From NCBI RefSeq assembly GCF_029784155.1, contig NC_073691.1:51814490-51878489 (forward strand): 64,000 nt of DNA, written 5' to 3'. Below the pieces are notes generated by a model. It did no database searches. It was not told the DNA's origin and was given only the letters and a program-made list of their open reading frames with translations. The DNA comes from Uranotaenia lowii. Its lineage: Eukaryota > Arthropoda > Insecta > Diptera > Culicidae. The position numbers and the translations under genes are program-made. Shown here piece by piece: positions 31,945 through 43,912 of this stretch. Within the stretch, counting starts at the first letter, position 1. Every line of letters starts with the position of its first letter.

Positions 31945-32885
31945 GGGAGAGTGGGGTATCATGGGCCACTTTTTTTCTTTGCTTCATAATTTCTGTATTA
32001 CAATATAAAAAGAAAAAAAAATAAATGGAAAGGTTTCCTACATTTTTAAGGTATCATTAGGCATTTTTTTTATTTTTTAAATGTATTTAGTTCCAGAGTT
32101 CTGACTGTTTAAAAAAAGTATTTCTTTGAGATTTTGAAAAACTGTGGGGAAACGTGGGCCACCAAATCTAAATTGACTAGATAACGTGCAAAGTTTATGA
32201 GTTGACGCCAAACTGAAATTTCATAATTCATTTAGTTATTTTGAAGCAATTTCAGATGAAGAAATAAAATAGAGAGTTGTGAATGATCGAAAAGTTCTCA
32301 ATTCCTGGCTGGCGAACGTTTCGGCAAAATTCCTTATACAGGATTTATGCTCGTCTTTATCGCGTTGGAAAAAATGAAAAAATATTTTTCACAACTCTTC
32401 ATTCGGCATAAAAAAACTTTGCAGATAGGAAAAACGTATTTTAAGTTCTGAATGTAGATAAAAACATAAAAATATAGGTGGCCCAAGATACCCCATAAAA
32501 TGTAGCCCACGTTTCCCCACAAGCTATGATTTGCAAATTGGTTGCGTTTGTGTGACTTATTGATGTTCCATCAAAAATTCCTTTTCCACGTGAAAGAACA
32601 TGGCAAAAATAAGATCATAAGCGTATGAGCATTATTTTGGTTATGTAATTTAGGTCTCCCACGGATGCGATTCACGGGCACTTGTTTAATTATGAAAGTA
32701 CATTTTTCTAGGCTAGTTGAATAAAAGAAGCATATGATGCGTACAAAAGTCACTTTTATATAGAAAAACATGCTTACGCAAAGCGACGACGATGACAGTT
32801 GGATTGGGATTTTTATCTCAAGACACAGCTGAGATATTTAAAGTGGCCCACGTTTCCCCATGGCCCACGTTATCGCACTCTCCCC
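31945..32885. mobile_element. Inverted-repeat element with GGGAGAGTG ends and repeated GTGGGCCA motifs
   Basis: The left end GGGAGAGTGGGGTATCATGG is mirrored at the right end, where the reverse complement reads GGGAGAGTGCGATAACGTGG. The word GGGGAAACGTGGGCCA occurs at 32146-32161 in direct orientation and twice inverted near 32504-32519 and 32841-32860. No coding frame of note. No target duplication could be fixed. Confidence 0.6.
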
Positions 32886-33922
32886 TACTACAAACTTCAA
32901 ACAAGTGATCATTTTATAATTTTAAAATTTCTATAAAAAAAAGTTCTATAATAACTGTTTGGTGTGCTGAATTTTCGTTTGATTGAATATTAGAATATTT
33001 TGCGGCCCGAATATCCAGTACAGCTTTATTCTGAAATCTGAATCACTGATCTCAGATTTGTATATGAAAATGTTATCTTGAACTTCAAATTCATGGGTTC
33101 TGAATTCAGTGTTCAGAGTTTTGAAATAGTACAGTTTAATTCAAGTTTCAATCGACAAAAAACTGCAAAATTGTTAATTACGATTTCACTACCCTATGAA
33201 ATTAAACAAAAAAGATTTCTAATGTTTGTAGTTATATGAATTTCGACTGTATTAACATAAATTTAAAAACCATAATTTTCTTATTTCTCCCATTTTTTTT
33301 AAATATTCATTTCGAAATTGAAATTTTTGGCTAAAAACAAATACAGTGGATGAATCTTAATTGAAACAAATGCATCAAGCTTGGATCCACAGAAGAAACC
33401 AAAATGATGTTGATTTTTCAGAACAATATATTCTATATTCTGATACAAACATAAAAGTTCAAGTTTATTCATGTAAACGTTACTCTGCAAGAAATCATGA
33501 ATGGAGTTTTTAACCAATACGAAGCTTTTTAGGCGCAAGGGTTTGAGAAATTCAAAAATGACCCCAAATCGACACAGTCCAATGTAACATTCTTTTTTTT
33601 ATCTTAAACTTTGATATGCTGATAAATAATCTCCAAACTGCAAAGTTTAGACTGACCTTTTTTTTTTTTAAATTTTCGCAATTAGAATTCTAAATTAAGA
33701 TCATGATTTCCAAGCTCTGTAATGAGAACTTTGGAATTATGATACAAAAAAAAGTTTGATTAATTGTTTCTAAAAAAAAACTACTTTAACATGGAATTAA
33801 TAGTTTCTTAATTGAATTGTAAAGATTTAAGAGAAAAGTTCTAGTGTTAAGTTTGTTATGTAAACATAAAAAAAATGTTCAACTGTTGAAATCAACATTT
33901 TAATTGAATTCACTGTGACTCA
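32886..33922. other. AT-rich intronic sequence, nothing recognised
   Basis: No supported feature. Homopolymer A and T runs are frequent. Confidence 0.35.
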
Positions 33923-33925
33923 TAA

Positions 33926-35130
33926 GGGGCCGTTCACTAATTACGTAAGCACGATTTTGGAAATTTTTAACCCTCTCTCCCCCCCCTCCTGGTAAGAAAA
34001 AGTAAGATTTTTCAACCCCCCCCCCCCCCCCTCCTAGTAAGATCTTACGTTTTTTATTCTTTCAGAAATTGAGACGTTTTTTTTCAAAAATAGCTTGAAT
34101 ATATAAAACATTATTTAAGACATAGCATGCTCGGGGTTGAAATAATCTTCCATTAATTTTCACAATCGAATAAACAATGGGGCTTATTCTGCGACGCGAG
34201 TGACGTGACTCACGAAATTTCATTTCTTCGTCCTGACTCCAGAAAATGCTTCAGCAAAGAAATCTGTGTATCGATGAGTTCCGAAGACCAATATCAGCTC
34301 ATCCGAACAAAAATTTCGAGACTAGAGAGGCTATTTAAGCCAGCAAAACGATATGAAATTTCGTGAGTCACGTCACTCGCGTCGCAGAATAAGCCCCAAT
34401 ATAAAATCTGAATTTCGATAAATAAAACGAGTGAAATATCAGGTTAGCTCAAGGTACCATAAAAATGTTATGTTTTTGACCTGAAAATACTACTAGAATT
34501 GGTGCCAAACGGTTAACGACAATTATGTTGTCAACTAACTTAAAAGCTCGGACAGATTTCAGCGGTAAGCGATAAAGTTTGAGACTTTTTTTTATAAATC
34601 GTTTGAAGAATTTAGAGTTGGTAGTGTCTATTACTGAAAAATCTGTCAAGAAATTCATTATCTAAAGCGCCTTATATTGATTTTTAAAGATTTTTTCTTG
34701 ATGAAGCCATTTTCGAAATATGATGTATAGAATCGTGGTGTCACAACGCACCACTTTACTTTTTGTTTCTTTAAGTTTCTCAATTAAAAAGATTGTTATT
34801 GATGAAAAGTGTAAAGCGACGATCTTTTTGAATAACGTGATTTAGTGTTTTTGATGGCATGTTGGTTTGAATTGGTTCTCTATAATTTTTTTAGAACTGG
34901 CAATTTTTTTTTTATTAATTCAAAGACATTAAAAGATAAATAAAATAACATAAAAAATAACCAACAAATAGGTAGTGAAAAAAATCGGAGTAATATGGTT
35001 TCGTATGGGTGTGACGAATTATAAATTCAACATTTCTTACGTAAGATTTTTGGATACCCCCACCCCTACCCCCCTAGTAAGCAAATGTGAAACCCCCCCA
35101 CCGCCCCTAACGTAATAAGTGAACGGCTCC
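33926..35130. mobile_element. Non-autonomous DNA element, 3-bp TAA target duplication (PIF/Harbinger-like), copy 1
   Basis: The ends GGGGCCGTTCACTAATTACG and (reversed) CGTAATAAGTGAACGGCTCC are inverted, and TAA flanks both sides (33923-33925, 35131-35133). C-rich tracts just inside both ends ('ccctctctcccccccctcc', 'cacccctacccccc') are part of the repeat. A second copy of the whole element is at 61894-63023 and a short relative at 50472-50632. Three-base TWA duplications are typical of PIF/Harbinger elements. No transposase frame is present. This copy holds a nested element at 34179-34397. Confidence 0.8.
34179..34397. mobile_element. Nested 219-bp MITE with ~45-bp perfect inverted ends
   Basis: The left end starts GGGGCTTATTCTGCGACGCG and runs on through 'agtgacgtgactcacgaaat'; the right end is its exact reverse complement, ending AATAAGCCCC. 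AAT flanks both sides (34176-34178 and 34398-34400). The corresponding place in the second copy of the host element (near 62260) reads 'aataaacaatataaaatc' with a single AAT, which is the empty site. Confidence 0.88.
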
Positions 35131-35133
35131 TAA

Positions 35134-36037
35134 GATTGAATGTACTTCAGAGCAATTTTCAATTCTCAGATTCATGTCTCATGTCATGTCTGTCATGTCT
35201 TCATCGTCAACTGTAATGACAAACTTGGTATCTGTAACTTATCAAAAAACGATAGAATAACACATATCATATCTTTAAACTTTCATACACCTATTTTTAT
35301 ACAAAATCTCTACATCAAATATGTATTTAAGTTACAATTAAAAAATTAAACAAAATAAAAAAATAAAATACTGACCTTTTCGATAAGCTTTTCCAACAGA
35401 TGTTCAAAAAATTGTTGAAATGTTTCTCAAAGATGACTTTACTGTTACCTACAACGTTTTTCGCGAATTCGTTTCTGGAAATCTTATATTCGATTGATGT
35501 CATATCTACCATGATTATTTAAATTAAAACACATCGCTTCAACTACTAACCAAAGGGCAGGCTTTAACTCCAAACGATATCAAGACTTCTGAATCCGTAA
35601 TGTAAATTTTCATTCGATTTCGAATGATGTTTGATTCGAAATTCCAAACGACTTTGGCTGGTTGAGATTGGTAATTTCTATGCTTGATTGAGGCTAAATC
35701 ACCACAAAGACATTTCGGGGAACTAAATCTTCCTATTTTATGACTGAATAGCTTACTATTGACTGGGACTAAGTCATTGAACTTCATAAAAAAATCGGAA
35801 TACAAAATAAGAGTAAAAACCAAATTTTGAGTTCGAATTCTGACGGGCAAAGAACCACAATTCAGATTAAAGAATTGAATCAAAGTTCTAAATTTGGATA
35901 AAAAAATCTGTTTTTAAAATAATACTAAAACGAAAAATAGAATCTAGCAAATCGGAAATGATTGAAGAATTCAAATATAAAAGACAAAATTGAAAAAAAT
36001 TAAGATTTCAAGATATAATTGGGGTTGAGAATAAGTT
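35134..36037. other. AT-rich intronic sequence, nothing recognised
   Basis: No supported feature. A short run 'catgtctcatgtcatgtctgtcatgtc' near 35175 resembles the heptamer arrays found elsewhere but is too short to classify. Confidence 0.35.
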
Positions 36038-36418
36038 TGCCAGATTTATTTCCGCACGTATCCGGGCCGAACAAATACGGGCTAATTTTTTTTTTCAAAA
36101 AACCTGGCAAAATTCGGGCATTTGATTTAAAAATTTCAACCCGAAATTCGGGCAAATTTGAAAAAAACATACAGCAGCTTTTAACTGTATTTTAGCCTTC
36201 CAAAAAACTGTTCACTACAATGCTAATAAAATTTGCTCAAAAAAAAATTCATTTTTGAACGCTAAAAATCTCAATTTGAGATTTTTGTTTGATTTTGCGA
36301 ATAAAATTAATAAATCCGGGTTATTTTCATCGAAACCGGGCATCCGGGCCGGACCGGGCTTTTCTTAAAATTTGTTTCAAATATCCGGGCATATCACAAT
36401 AAACCGAGAAATCTGGCA
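36038..36418. mobile_element. MITE-like repeat with TTGCCAGATTT ends and CCGGGC motifs
   Basis: TTTGCCAGATTTATTTCC at the left is mirrored by GAGAAATCTGGCAAG at the right. Inside, 'cgggc' words recur (atccgggccg, attcgggca, catccgggccggaccgggc, atccgggcat). No coding frame. No clear target duplication. Confidence 0.5.
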
Positions 36419-37668
36419 AGCTAGGTTTAAAAATAGCTTGAGTGCTGTTTTATTGCTTATTTTTGTTGAAGAATTTCTTGGTTTCAACAGAATTTTCCCA
36501 GATTATGAGTTGAAAATGTTGAAATCATGAGCCCGGATTTCGATAGGTTTTTAGATAAAACAGCACGGATGGGCCCGGTTTGGTTACGAGCGAGAAAAAT
36601 TCTGGCAACCCCAAGAGACATAAATAAGGAAAATAATGTTTAGTTTAAATTTCGAATTGGTATCTCTGAGTTTGGAAAACATTTTCAGGGAAACCGTTGT
36701 ATAATTAGGTTTGAAAATTGAAACACATGTGACACATATGCAAATAATATCATTCTGTCAGATATGCTGTTTTCTAAATTTAAATTTGCCCTGAAAGTCT
36801 TAAATTTAACCATACAGATTGGGAAAAATCGTTGTTGGTATTGAGATTTCTTTTTATGATTATTTATTGAGATGGCTTCTTGACGAAACCAGACCTAGAA
36901 CCGCAAGTCCAGAACAATCACCAAAATGTAAAAAAATATCACATCAGATTTCCATTTTGCTTTGCCCTCGGGAAGTTAATTTCTTCTAAATGATTCTTTA
37001 ATAATTCCTCCCCTTTGTGAAATCGAAGAGGGGTTGTTCCGGCCCTAGTTTTAATTTAATTTTCATACAGCTTTTTCAAACTTTTTTTCATCCTCGAAAA
37101 GAAAAATTTTGAAAAAAAATGATTGTTTTTCTTTCAGAACTACTCCTGAATAGGCAATTTTTTGTACATTTTATTGACCAATCCTACACGATTTGCTCGA
37201 ATTAAACAATGTTTTATACAAGATTGTCATACAGTTCGATATATTTTACACTTTTTCCGGTTTCAATTGCGTGATAAAAATGACGTAGTGAGCATTGTTT
37301 TTATCAAAGAAAGAATTCTTTCGACTCTATCATATTATAAACCCTAAAATTTTCCAAAAAATATCTAAAAAAATTTTTGGGAAACTTCTTTTAAAAATTT
37401 AGGGCTTCAAAATTTCAATTCAAAAATCAATTTCAACGCAAGATAAAACATTTTTTGTGCCTATGTTATAAAAGCTTATCAATTAGCTTCAGTGTTGTTT
37501 AAAACAGAAAATTAGCAAATTCGATCAATCAATCAATCAATCAACAATGATCACAATTACATTTAAAATGCGTTTTTGAAAAGTTAATCTTAAAAATAGA
37601 ACTGTTAAAGTTAAAGGCATTAGAATCCTGAAGATTGGAAGATTCTATGTAAAAATTTAATGAATAGA

Positions 37669-37735
37669 ATTTGGCTCAGAAGGTAAGTGTTTTGCCAACT
37701 GTGCTATATCACGAGTTCACGGTGTCTCTGGAAGA
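37669..37735 (+). repeat. tRNA-like (SINE-type) internal promoter sequence, degenerate
   Basis: The sequence TTTGGCTCAGAAGGTAAGTG resembles a tRNA A box with D-loop, followed about 35 bases later by 'cgagttcacgg', a weak B box. It touches the left end of the long inverted repeat. No full cloverleaf forms, so this is at best a tRNA-derived relic. Confidence 0.3.
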
Positions 37736-39812
37736 AAACTTTATTTTTCTAAAATTAGCATCGCTAATTTTTGCACCATTCGAAAGCTGGAACTTTCCCC
37801 TTTCAGTTGAGCCCAAATTTGAAATAATCCACCGGGGGGTCTAGAACATTTAATTTTTTTGAAGATTTTTTAACCTTTTTAATGGTTTTTTGAAAGACAA
37901 AATCATACTAATCACTGTAAAAACGCTTATTTTTCCTTTAGCACAAATCCAACGTCATATGTCAACAATATGATTTAATAGGAAATTTCCCAAGCAAGAA
38001 TTTTGTGGAAGGCATCAAAGTAATACAAATTGAGAGAAAAGAGTTGGAATGTCACGAACAGAGTTATTATTATTTCATTTGTAAAATCTAATAAAACTTC
38101 TCACCACTGATTGTACTAAGACCAGAAAAAGTATTCTACGAGCTTTGTTATTGATTGTAGAGTGTATATATGTTCAAACCGGTTTATTTACATTAAAAAA
38201 TAAATCTTTTACATGAAATTGAACCGGATTACCTGAAGTTATGAGCATTTGAAGGGTTTTATTCTAGAAAAATTTTCTCCCGCCTTTCTTGAAAATTTAG
38301 TTATTTATATTTTGAGCTAATTTAGTTGGAATACTTTATGAACAAACATCTAGGGCTAGGAAAAAATAAGATTTGCCTTTTACATTTAAGCCAAAATTCT
38401 AAATAATTCACCTGGATTTCATAATCCAACATCTTTGTTGAAAATCTTTCATCCTTTTTGATGATTTCTGAAGGTTTTCATACTTTTCACTTTGTTAAAC
38501 CTTAGACACGGGTATCACAAGCATGATAAAGTGTCATATATAAAATTTAAAAAAAAAATAACCTTTTGTTTATGTTTGATTGCATAAATTAGTGTTTTTG
38601 GAGGCACTCGTGTATGTAAAAATGTGGTCTAGATTTGTAAAAAAAAATTCTAGATTGTTCATTTTTCTCAAAAGTACACGAACTGAACCTAATTTCTTTC
38701 ATTGATTTATTTATAAAAAGAAAAAAAGGAGATTACAATATCTTAACATCAACTTTGTTTTAAACAATTTTAAGAGGTTGATTTGATGTAATACTATCCG
38801 AAAATATTTTCTCAATTCACTTTGAGTTGTCAGATCTGAAATAATCTTTTTTTATTTCGTTTTCTGAAAATTTTTCATTTGTTCATATTGATGATTTTTT
38901 TTTTCAAATTTCCTAAACAGAAAAAAACATGGGTTTTAAAATAAAAATTAATTCCAATCTCAATACATTGGAAAAAAAAATTGAACCAAAGCTGGCTTGC
39001 AACAAACTTGTATACAATCTACATTGCACGAAATCAAACAATGGAGAAAATTAAGATCAAACATTTGAAAAAAAAAATTCTACATGACAGGTAATAACTC
39101 CCATCTTCTACAGTTTGGCTTTTGCTCTTTCAACTGTTTGAATTTTCGAAAAATGTATCAAATCATTATTTAAAATATCTTAAACTTTATTTATTTCCAA
39201 CTTAGGGATTTTTAGAAAAATCGGAGTGACAAAAAAAAAAAAGAATTTGATATTTGTTCCGGAATAATAAAACCCCAAAAATGCTCATAACTTCAGAAAA
39301 TCTTGATCAATTTTATGTAAAAGATTGATTTTTTAATTTAAATAAATCGTTTGAACATTTATACACTCTACAAACAATAACAAAGCTCGAAGAATACTTT
39401 TTTTGGTCTTAGTAAAATCAATGGTGAGAAGTTTTATTAGATTTTTGAAATGAAATAATAACAATAACTCTGTTTCTGACATTCCAACTCCTTTCTCTCA
39501 ATTCGTATCACTTTGATGTCTTCTACAAAATTGTAGCCAGGGAAATTTCCTATTAAATCATATTGTTGACATGTGATGTTCGATTTATGCTTAAGGAAAG
39601 ACGAGCGTTTTCACAGTTAAAAGCATGATTTTGTCTTTGAAAAGTACCATTGAAAAGGTTAAAAAATCTTCAAAAAAAATAAAATGTTCTAGACCCCCCG
39701 GTGGATTATTTCAAATTTGGGCTCAAATGACAGGGGAAAGTCCAAGCTTTCGAATGGTGCAAAAATTAGCGATGCTAATTTTCGATAAATAAAATCGTTC
39801 CATCAGAGACAC
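37722..39812. mobile_element. 2.1-kb element with two ~550-bp inverted arms (foldback-like)
   Basis: The left arm (37722 to about 38270) and the right arm (about 39257 to 39812) are imperfect reverse complements. Landmarks: GTGTCTCTG versus CAGAGACAC at the tips; 'aaaattagcatcgctaattt', 'gcaccattcgaaagct', 'aataatccaccggggggtct' and 'gaagttatgagcattt' on the left, each present reversed on the right. The ~990-bp spacer is AT-rich without a coding frame. I see no clear target duplication. Confidence 0.85.
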
Positions 39813-41383
39813 TGTTACCGTTGCGAAATTCAACTCGTTAAAGTTTCCATAAAGTAAGTCGTTATTTGTTTATTTGCTTAAATTATTTGTTCATTGTATG
39901 ATATTGTTTAATTTATCTATTAATTATTCCATCAGAGCAAGATAGGTTTAGATAAAATAATATACAGGTCTCACAAGAACACAGCTTGTACACTGAACAC
40001 AGGTACACTGAAACAAATACACAAAAGGAGGTACTAGAACGGAACGACAAAGAACGCACAAATTAAAATATTTTAGTCCAGAATGAAGTGGTATAATTTG
40101 TATGGGTTGTGAGGAGCTACCGGTAATAAGAAAAATAAGATTTCTTTCCGCTTTAGACACCGAGACGTTCAGGACGTATCGCTATAGTTTTGAAACTTAA
40201 CCTAAAAACATATAACAGGTTAAAAGCAAAAAGTTAAAAGTTTAACTAAACGAACCTAGTTGAAAAGAAACGAGCACAGCGGAAAATAAGTTACGATTGT
40301 GCTAGAAAGACGAATCAGGTAAAGCGGGGGTCTTAAGAAATCTCGGTAGCCCTCAGAGAAACTCATAATCCCATTTCCAATCACCAGGACCCAAAAGTCT
40401 AAAGCTACATTCTGGGACTTTGTCCAATCCTCGAGGTCTTCATCTGGTACTACCATTGGAACCAGACGAACAGGCGCCCAGTCGGTTACATTCCGCGCGC
40501 AATCGGTAGGCTGAACGGAATCTAACATCCGTTCCAGCCTGATGAACTGACGAGGAATTGGCAGAGTTACCGCTAATTCTCGACAGTTGCCTAGCCACAT
40601 CATCCCTACTGACCGTAGCGTTCCGAAGGAGAAGCATCATCAGCAGCGAAGGCCGGCCCAACGAAGCACACGACACACAAGACACACAGGTATTTAAATA
40701 AAACGTAAAAAGCTAAAATTTCAGTGTTAGTGTGTTTAATTACTCCGAAGAGTCCGCGATCAGCTATTTTGTAAAAGCCGACCTTGAGGAGCTCCGTTCC
40801 TGCTCAAGATCGAGCTAGCCAGAAAAGAAGGCCTTGTGTGCCCACCCTCCACTGAGTCTCCAGAGGAACGACCAGGGACTCGAGGGCTTAGGTTTGGCCC
40901 CCTCTGGTCCAGACAGTAATAACACCGTGGTTATAACACTAAAAAATTAAACAAAAACTGATTTTAAAACGCTAAAACGAAGAGTACAAAAATTTCGTAA
41001 TTCGGCAGGAATTACAAGGGAATAATTTAAAAAATGCTTGAAACTATTTTAAATTTAATATTAGATTTCAGATTCAATTCTCCAATTCGGAGCTCAGATT
41101 CGGATTCAGGCATAAGACGATCGAACATTTTCAAAACTTTCAAATAGATTTTACGCAACCTTCGCCTGGTGCTTAAGGTGTTAAGTTAAAGTAAAAGTGT
41201 TTACATTTGTTCCGAAAGATGCCTTCTGCGAAGGAAACCCCTCAAGAAACGAAAAACAATAAAGTTTAATGAATGAATGAGTAATTACAAATCGGGCATA
41301 TGTTACCGTTTAAGATCGGGCATGCTCATAAATACTTAAATACATGATGCTTGCAATGTTTCTCTGTTTTGATTCACTACTAG
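39813..41383. other. Intronic sequence containing a possible decayed LTR-element leader on the minus strand
   Basis: From about 40930 down to 40250 the minus strand is less AT-rich and has overlapping open frames (40685-40440 and 40603-40256) that share no recognised motif. The composition and the change from an untranslated-looking stretch to an open frame suggest a retrotransposon fragment, but I cannot classify it. Confidence 0.25.
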
Positions 41384-41390
41384 GTAAGTG
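41365..41390 (+). promoter_or_regulatory. Candidate recursive splice site (3'/5' sites juxtaposed)
   Basis: On the plus strand, 'tgttttgattcactactag' ends at 41383 and is followed at once by GTAAGTG (41384 on). An acceptor AG directly joined to a consensus donor makes a zero-length exon, the form of a recursive splice site. The pyrimidine tract is weak, so the call is tentative. It lies 17.3 kb into the intron that begins at 24035. Confidence 0.3.
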
Positions 41391-43312
41391 GTGTTTTGCT
41401 GCTGCTGCTGCTCTTAAACCAAGTAGCGGGAAATATTTTAATTTTACGCAATTTAAATGCCATCAGCACCAATGATGCCGGCTTGTAAAACACAACTAAT
41501 TAGCTCTCGATTCGCTTCTGTGGCTCCAGCCGGGGGTTTTATTGGCGATATTTTTCTTCGAGATTTTCTTTCACATTCACATTTCTCTGTGCATTTTTTT
41601 TTCTCTCTCGTTTGTCCACCAGTGTTGTGTTTACATTTGTTGTTTGCCGGGCATCGAAAGCCCTGTCTTATCTCTGATCGTAAGCATGGGATTAAGTGAG
41701 CTGGAAAAAAGTTAAACATATCGCTTCGATGTAGGATGTAAGGATACCGACATTTGATGTGTAAGATAATGATTAAGTTAATCAGTTGATTTGTTTATTT
41801 GTAAATTAAAAAAAATCATTTCTTGTTCCTAATTTTAGAAATTTTAGTGGGGCTAGATTACATCCCTTAGGCAACCAGTGTATTCATACACCCAAAGGAA
41901 AGATTGCATATTAGACTGAGTCGATTTGGGGTCATTTTCGAATTTTTCAAACACTGCGGTCTTAAAAGCTTCGTTTTGGTTCAAAACTCATCTAGGATTT
42001 TTGGCAGAATTTTAAAGTAACGTTTGCATGAGTAAATTTTGAATTAAGAGTTTTTTTTTGGGAAAATTGAATATTTTGTTCTCAAAAGTTCTTCTGTGGA
42101 ACTGAGCCTGGTGATGGGTTTTATGCAAATTTATAAATTCTCCAAAGGAAATTGTCCGCTGAACAACTTTGTCGAAGACCGTAACTTCGAATCTTATTAG
42201 GCAAAAAAGTTATTATTATGTTGTATAGGAGTATGTCTTTTGACATTGAAAAACAATCAATTCAATTGACATCACTGCTAGTGCCTAGCGAGGTATTGCA
42301 CGACTACTTTGGAAGCAACACCTTGCTAGGCACCAGAAGTGGTGTCAGTTGAATTGATTGTTTTTCAATACCAAAAGACATACCCCTATTCAACATTTAT
42401 AACTTTTTTTGACCAAATTTGAAGGACGAATCATCGGGATTTTCATCCCGAATCAAAACAGAAAAAAATTGTGCCAAAAATATGTTCAAATGTGTTCTAC
42501 TCATAGCATGTGCTCTTTTCAAAATCATATCATCATGCCTTAACTTCATTTGCGAGCATTCATTGCATGATGATATAATAACTTCATCTCTCTTTATGTC
42601 AATTACCAAGCAAAGATGTTATTTTTAGCATTAGTTTTTCTTCATGGGAGAGTAGGTACTCTGTTTTTGAATTTAATTTGGATAGTCCTAGAGCAGAAAT
42701 GATGAGATAATTGAAAGTTTAGATCCAGTTACTGGTTCATGGAGGTCACATCGTAGGTCGAGATGCAAATCAGCATATTAACCTACCCCCGAACAAGCAT
42801 TTATGACTCATACAAGTATTTACATGAAAGAGGGTAATGTTACCTTACTGCCAAAACATACGTATATATACTACAACATCAATTCAACTAGATGTTTGCC
42901 AAAGTACTGATTTGGATGTAATTGCTGACAGCGAGCGAAAGAAAGGCAAAACATGAACAAACTCCTGCTGCTGCAACTAATGGAGGTCAATTTGGTTGAC
43001 ATTTTTGCATGTACCAGCTACGATTTCGTGAGTCATTGTTTGTAAATGGTTTAACTGTTGAGTCAAGCTATGATTGCGAGTTTCTTTCCCTTGTCAAACT
43101 GTTGTGATTGTGTTTTCATGAAGTTAATGCACATTTGGTTTACAGCGGGAATATTTTAACAAATCTGATCAGATTCAATCGAAAACTCGATTTCAAGATG
43201 ATCAAATTAACAAAAAGGCACATATGACGAAATGATAAAATTGAATAAAAAAAGGTGTCGAAATTGACAAAAAAAAAAACAAAACAAAAAACACAGAAAT
43301 TCACAAATTTGC
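41391..43312. other. AT-rich intronic sequence with a GCT microsatellite
   Basis: 'tgctgctgctgctgct' lies near 41398-41414. Around 42229-42376 two copies of 'caatcaattcaa(t/c)tgac' in opposite orientation (near 42256 and 42350) flank 'agcgaggtattgcacgac', forming a ~130-bp imperfect hairpin. No gene is seen. Confidence 0.4.
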
Positions 43313-43395
43313 TTAGCCTAATTGGATGCGGCGGGATTCGATATCCGATCGTCTGATTACAAACCAGACAAGCTAGTCATTAGGCTAAACGATCG
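43313..43395 (-). repeat. tRNA-like sequence (tRNA-Thr-like anticodon arm), probably a tRNA pseudogene or SINE head
   Basis: On the minus strand TAGCCTAATGACTAGC resembles an A box, GTCTGGTTTGTAATCAGAC forms an anticodon-type arm with TGT in the loop, and GGATATCGAATCCCGCC resembles a T arm with B box. The whole is closed by TTAGCCTAAT and ATTAGGCTAA in place of a standard acceptor stem. The T loop is imperfect, so I do not call a functional tRNA. Confidence 0.45.
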
Positions 43396-43525
43396 ACCCA
43401 AAAAAACACATCAAAGTGAGAAAGATTACAAAAATGACAAAATTTATAAAAAAAACAAAAATATAAAAAAAACAAAATTAATAAAAGACAAATAACCATA
43501 TACAGTGAAGTTGTTTTTTGCACTG

Positions 43526-43820
43526 GCCTCATGTCTCACGTCTCACGTATCACGTCTCAAATCTCACTTTTAACTTTTCACGTCTCACGGCTCACTTTTC
43601 ACATCTTACGCCTCACTTCTCACGGCTCACTTTTCTCGTCTTACGTCTCACTTCTCACAGCTCATTTCTCACTTCAAACGACTCACATCACACATCTCAT
43701 GGCTCATTTCTCACTTCTTACGTCTCATCTCTCACTTGTCACGGCTCACTTCTCAGTTTATTCGTCTCACGTCTCAGGTCTCAAGTCTCATGTCTCAGGT
43801 CTCAGGTACATTATCTCAGG
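43526..43820 (+). repeat. Heptamer-like array GTCTCAN, array 1
   Basis: About forty imperfect units of the form (a/g)TCTCA(c/t/g)(g/t) follow one another, for example 'cacgtctcacgtatcacg'. At the right it runs into 'agacttagagctaagattct', which also borders the array at 61205-61490 in reverse orientation. Just to the left, 'tacagtgaagttgttttttgc' resembles the terminal repeat of the element at 60998-61749. So this array seems to be part of a relative of that element. Confidence 0.8.
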
Positions 43821-43912
43821 TCTCACCTTCCCAGACTTAGAGCTAAGATTCTTCAAACTTCCAAAAATTCCAATTTTGTATTTAAAAATTACAAAAATTT
43901 CCAAATTACAAA

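Noticed and set aside
35160..35200. Short heptamer-like 'catgtctcatgtcatgtctg' tract
   Set aside because: Only a few units; too short to count as a fourth array.
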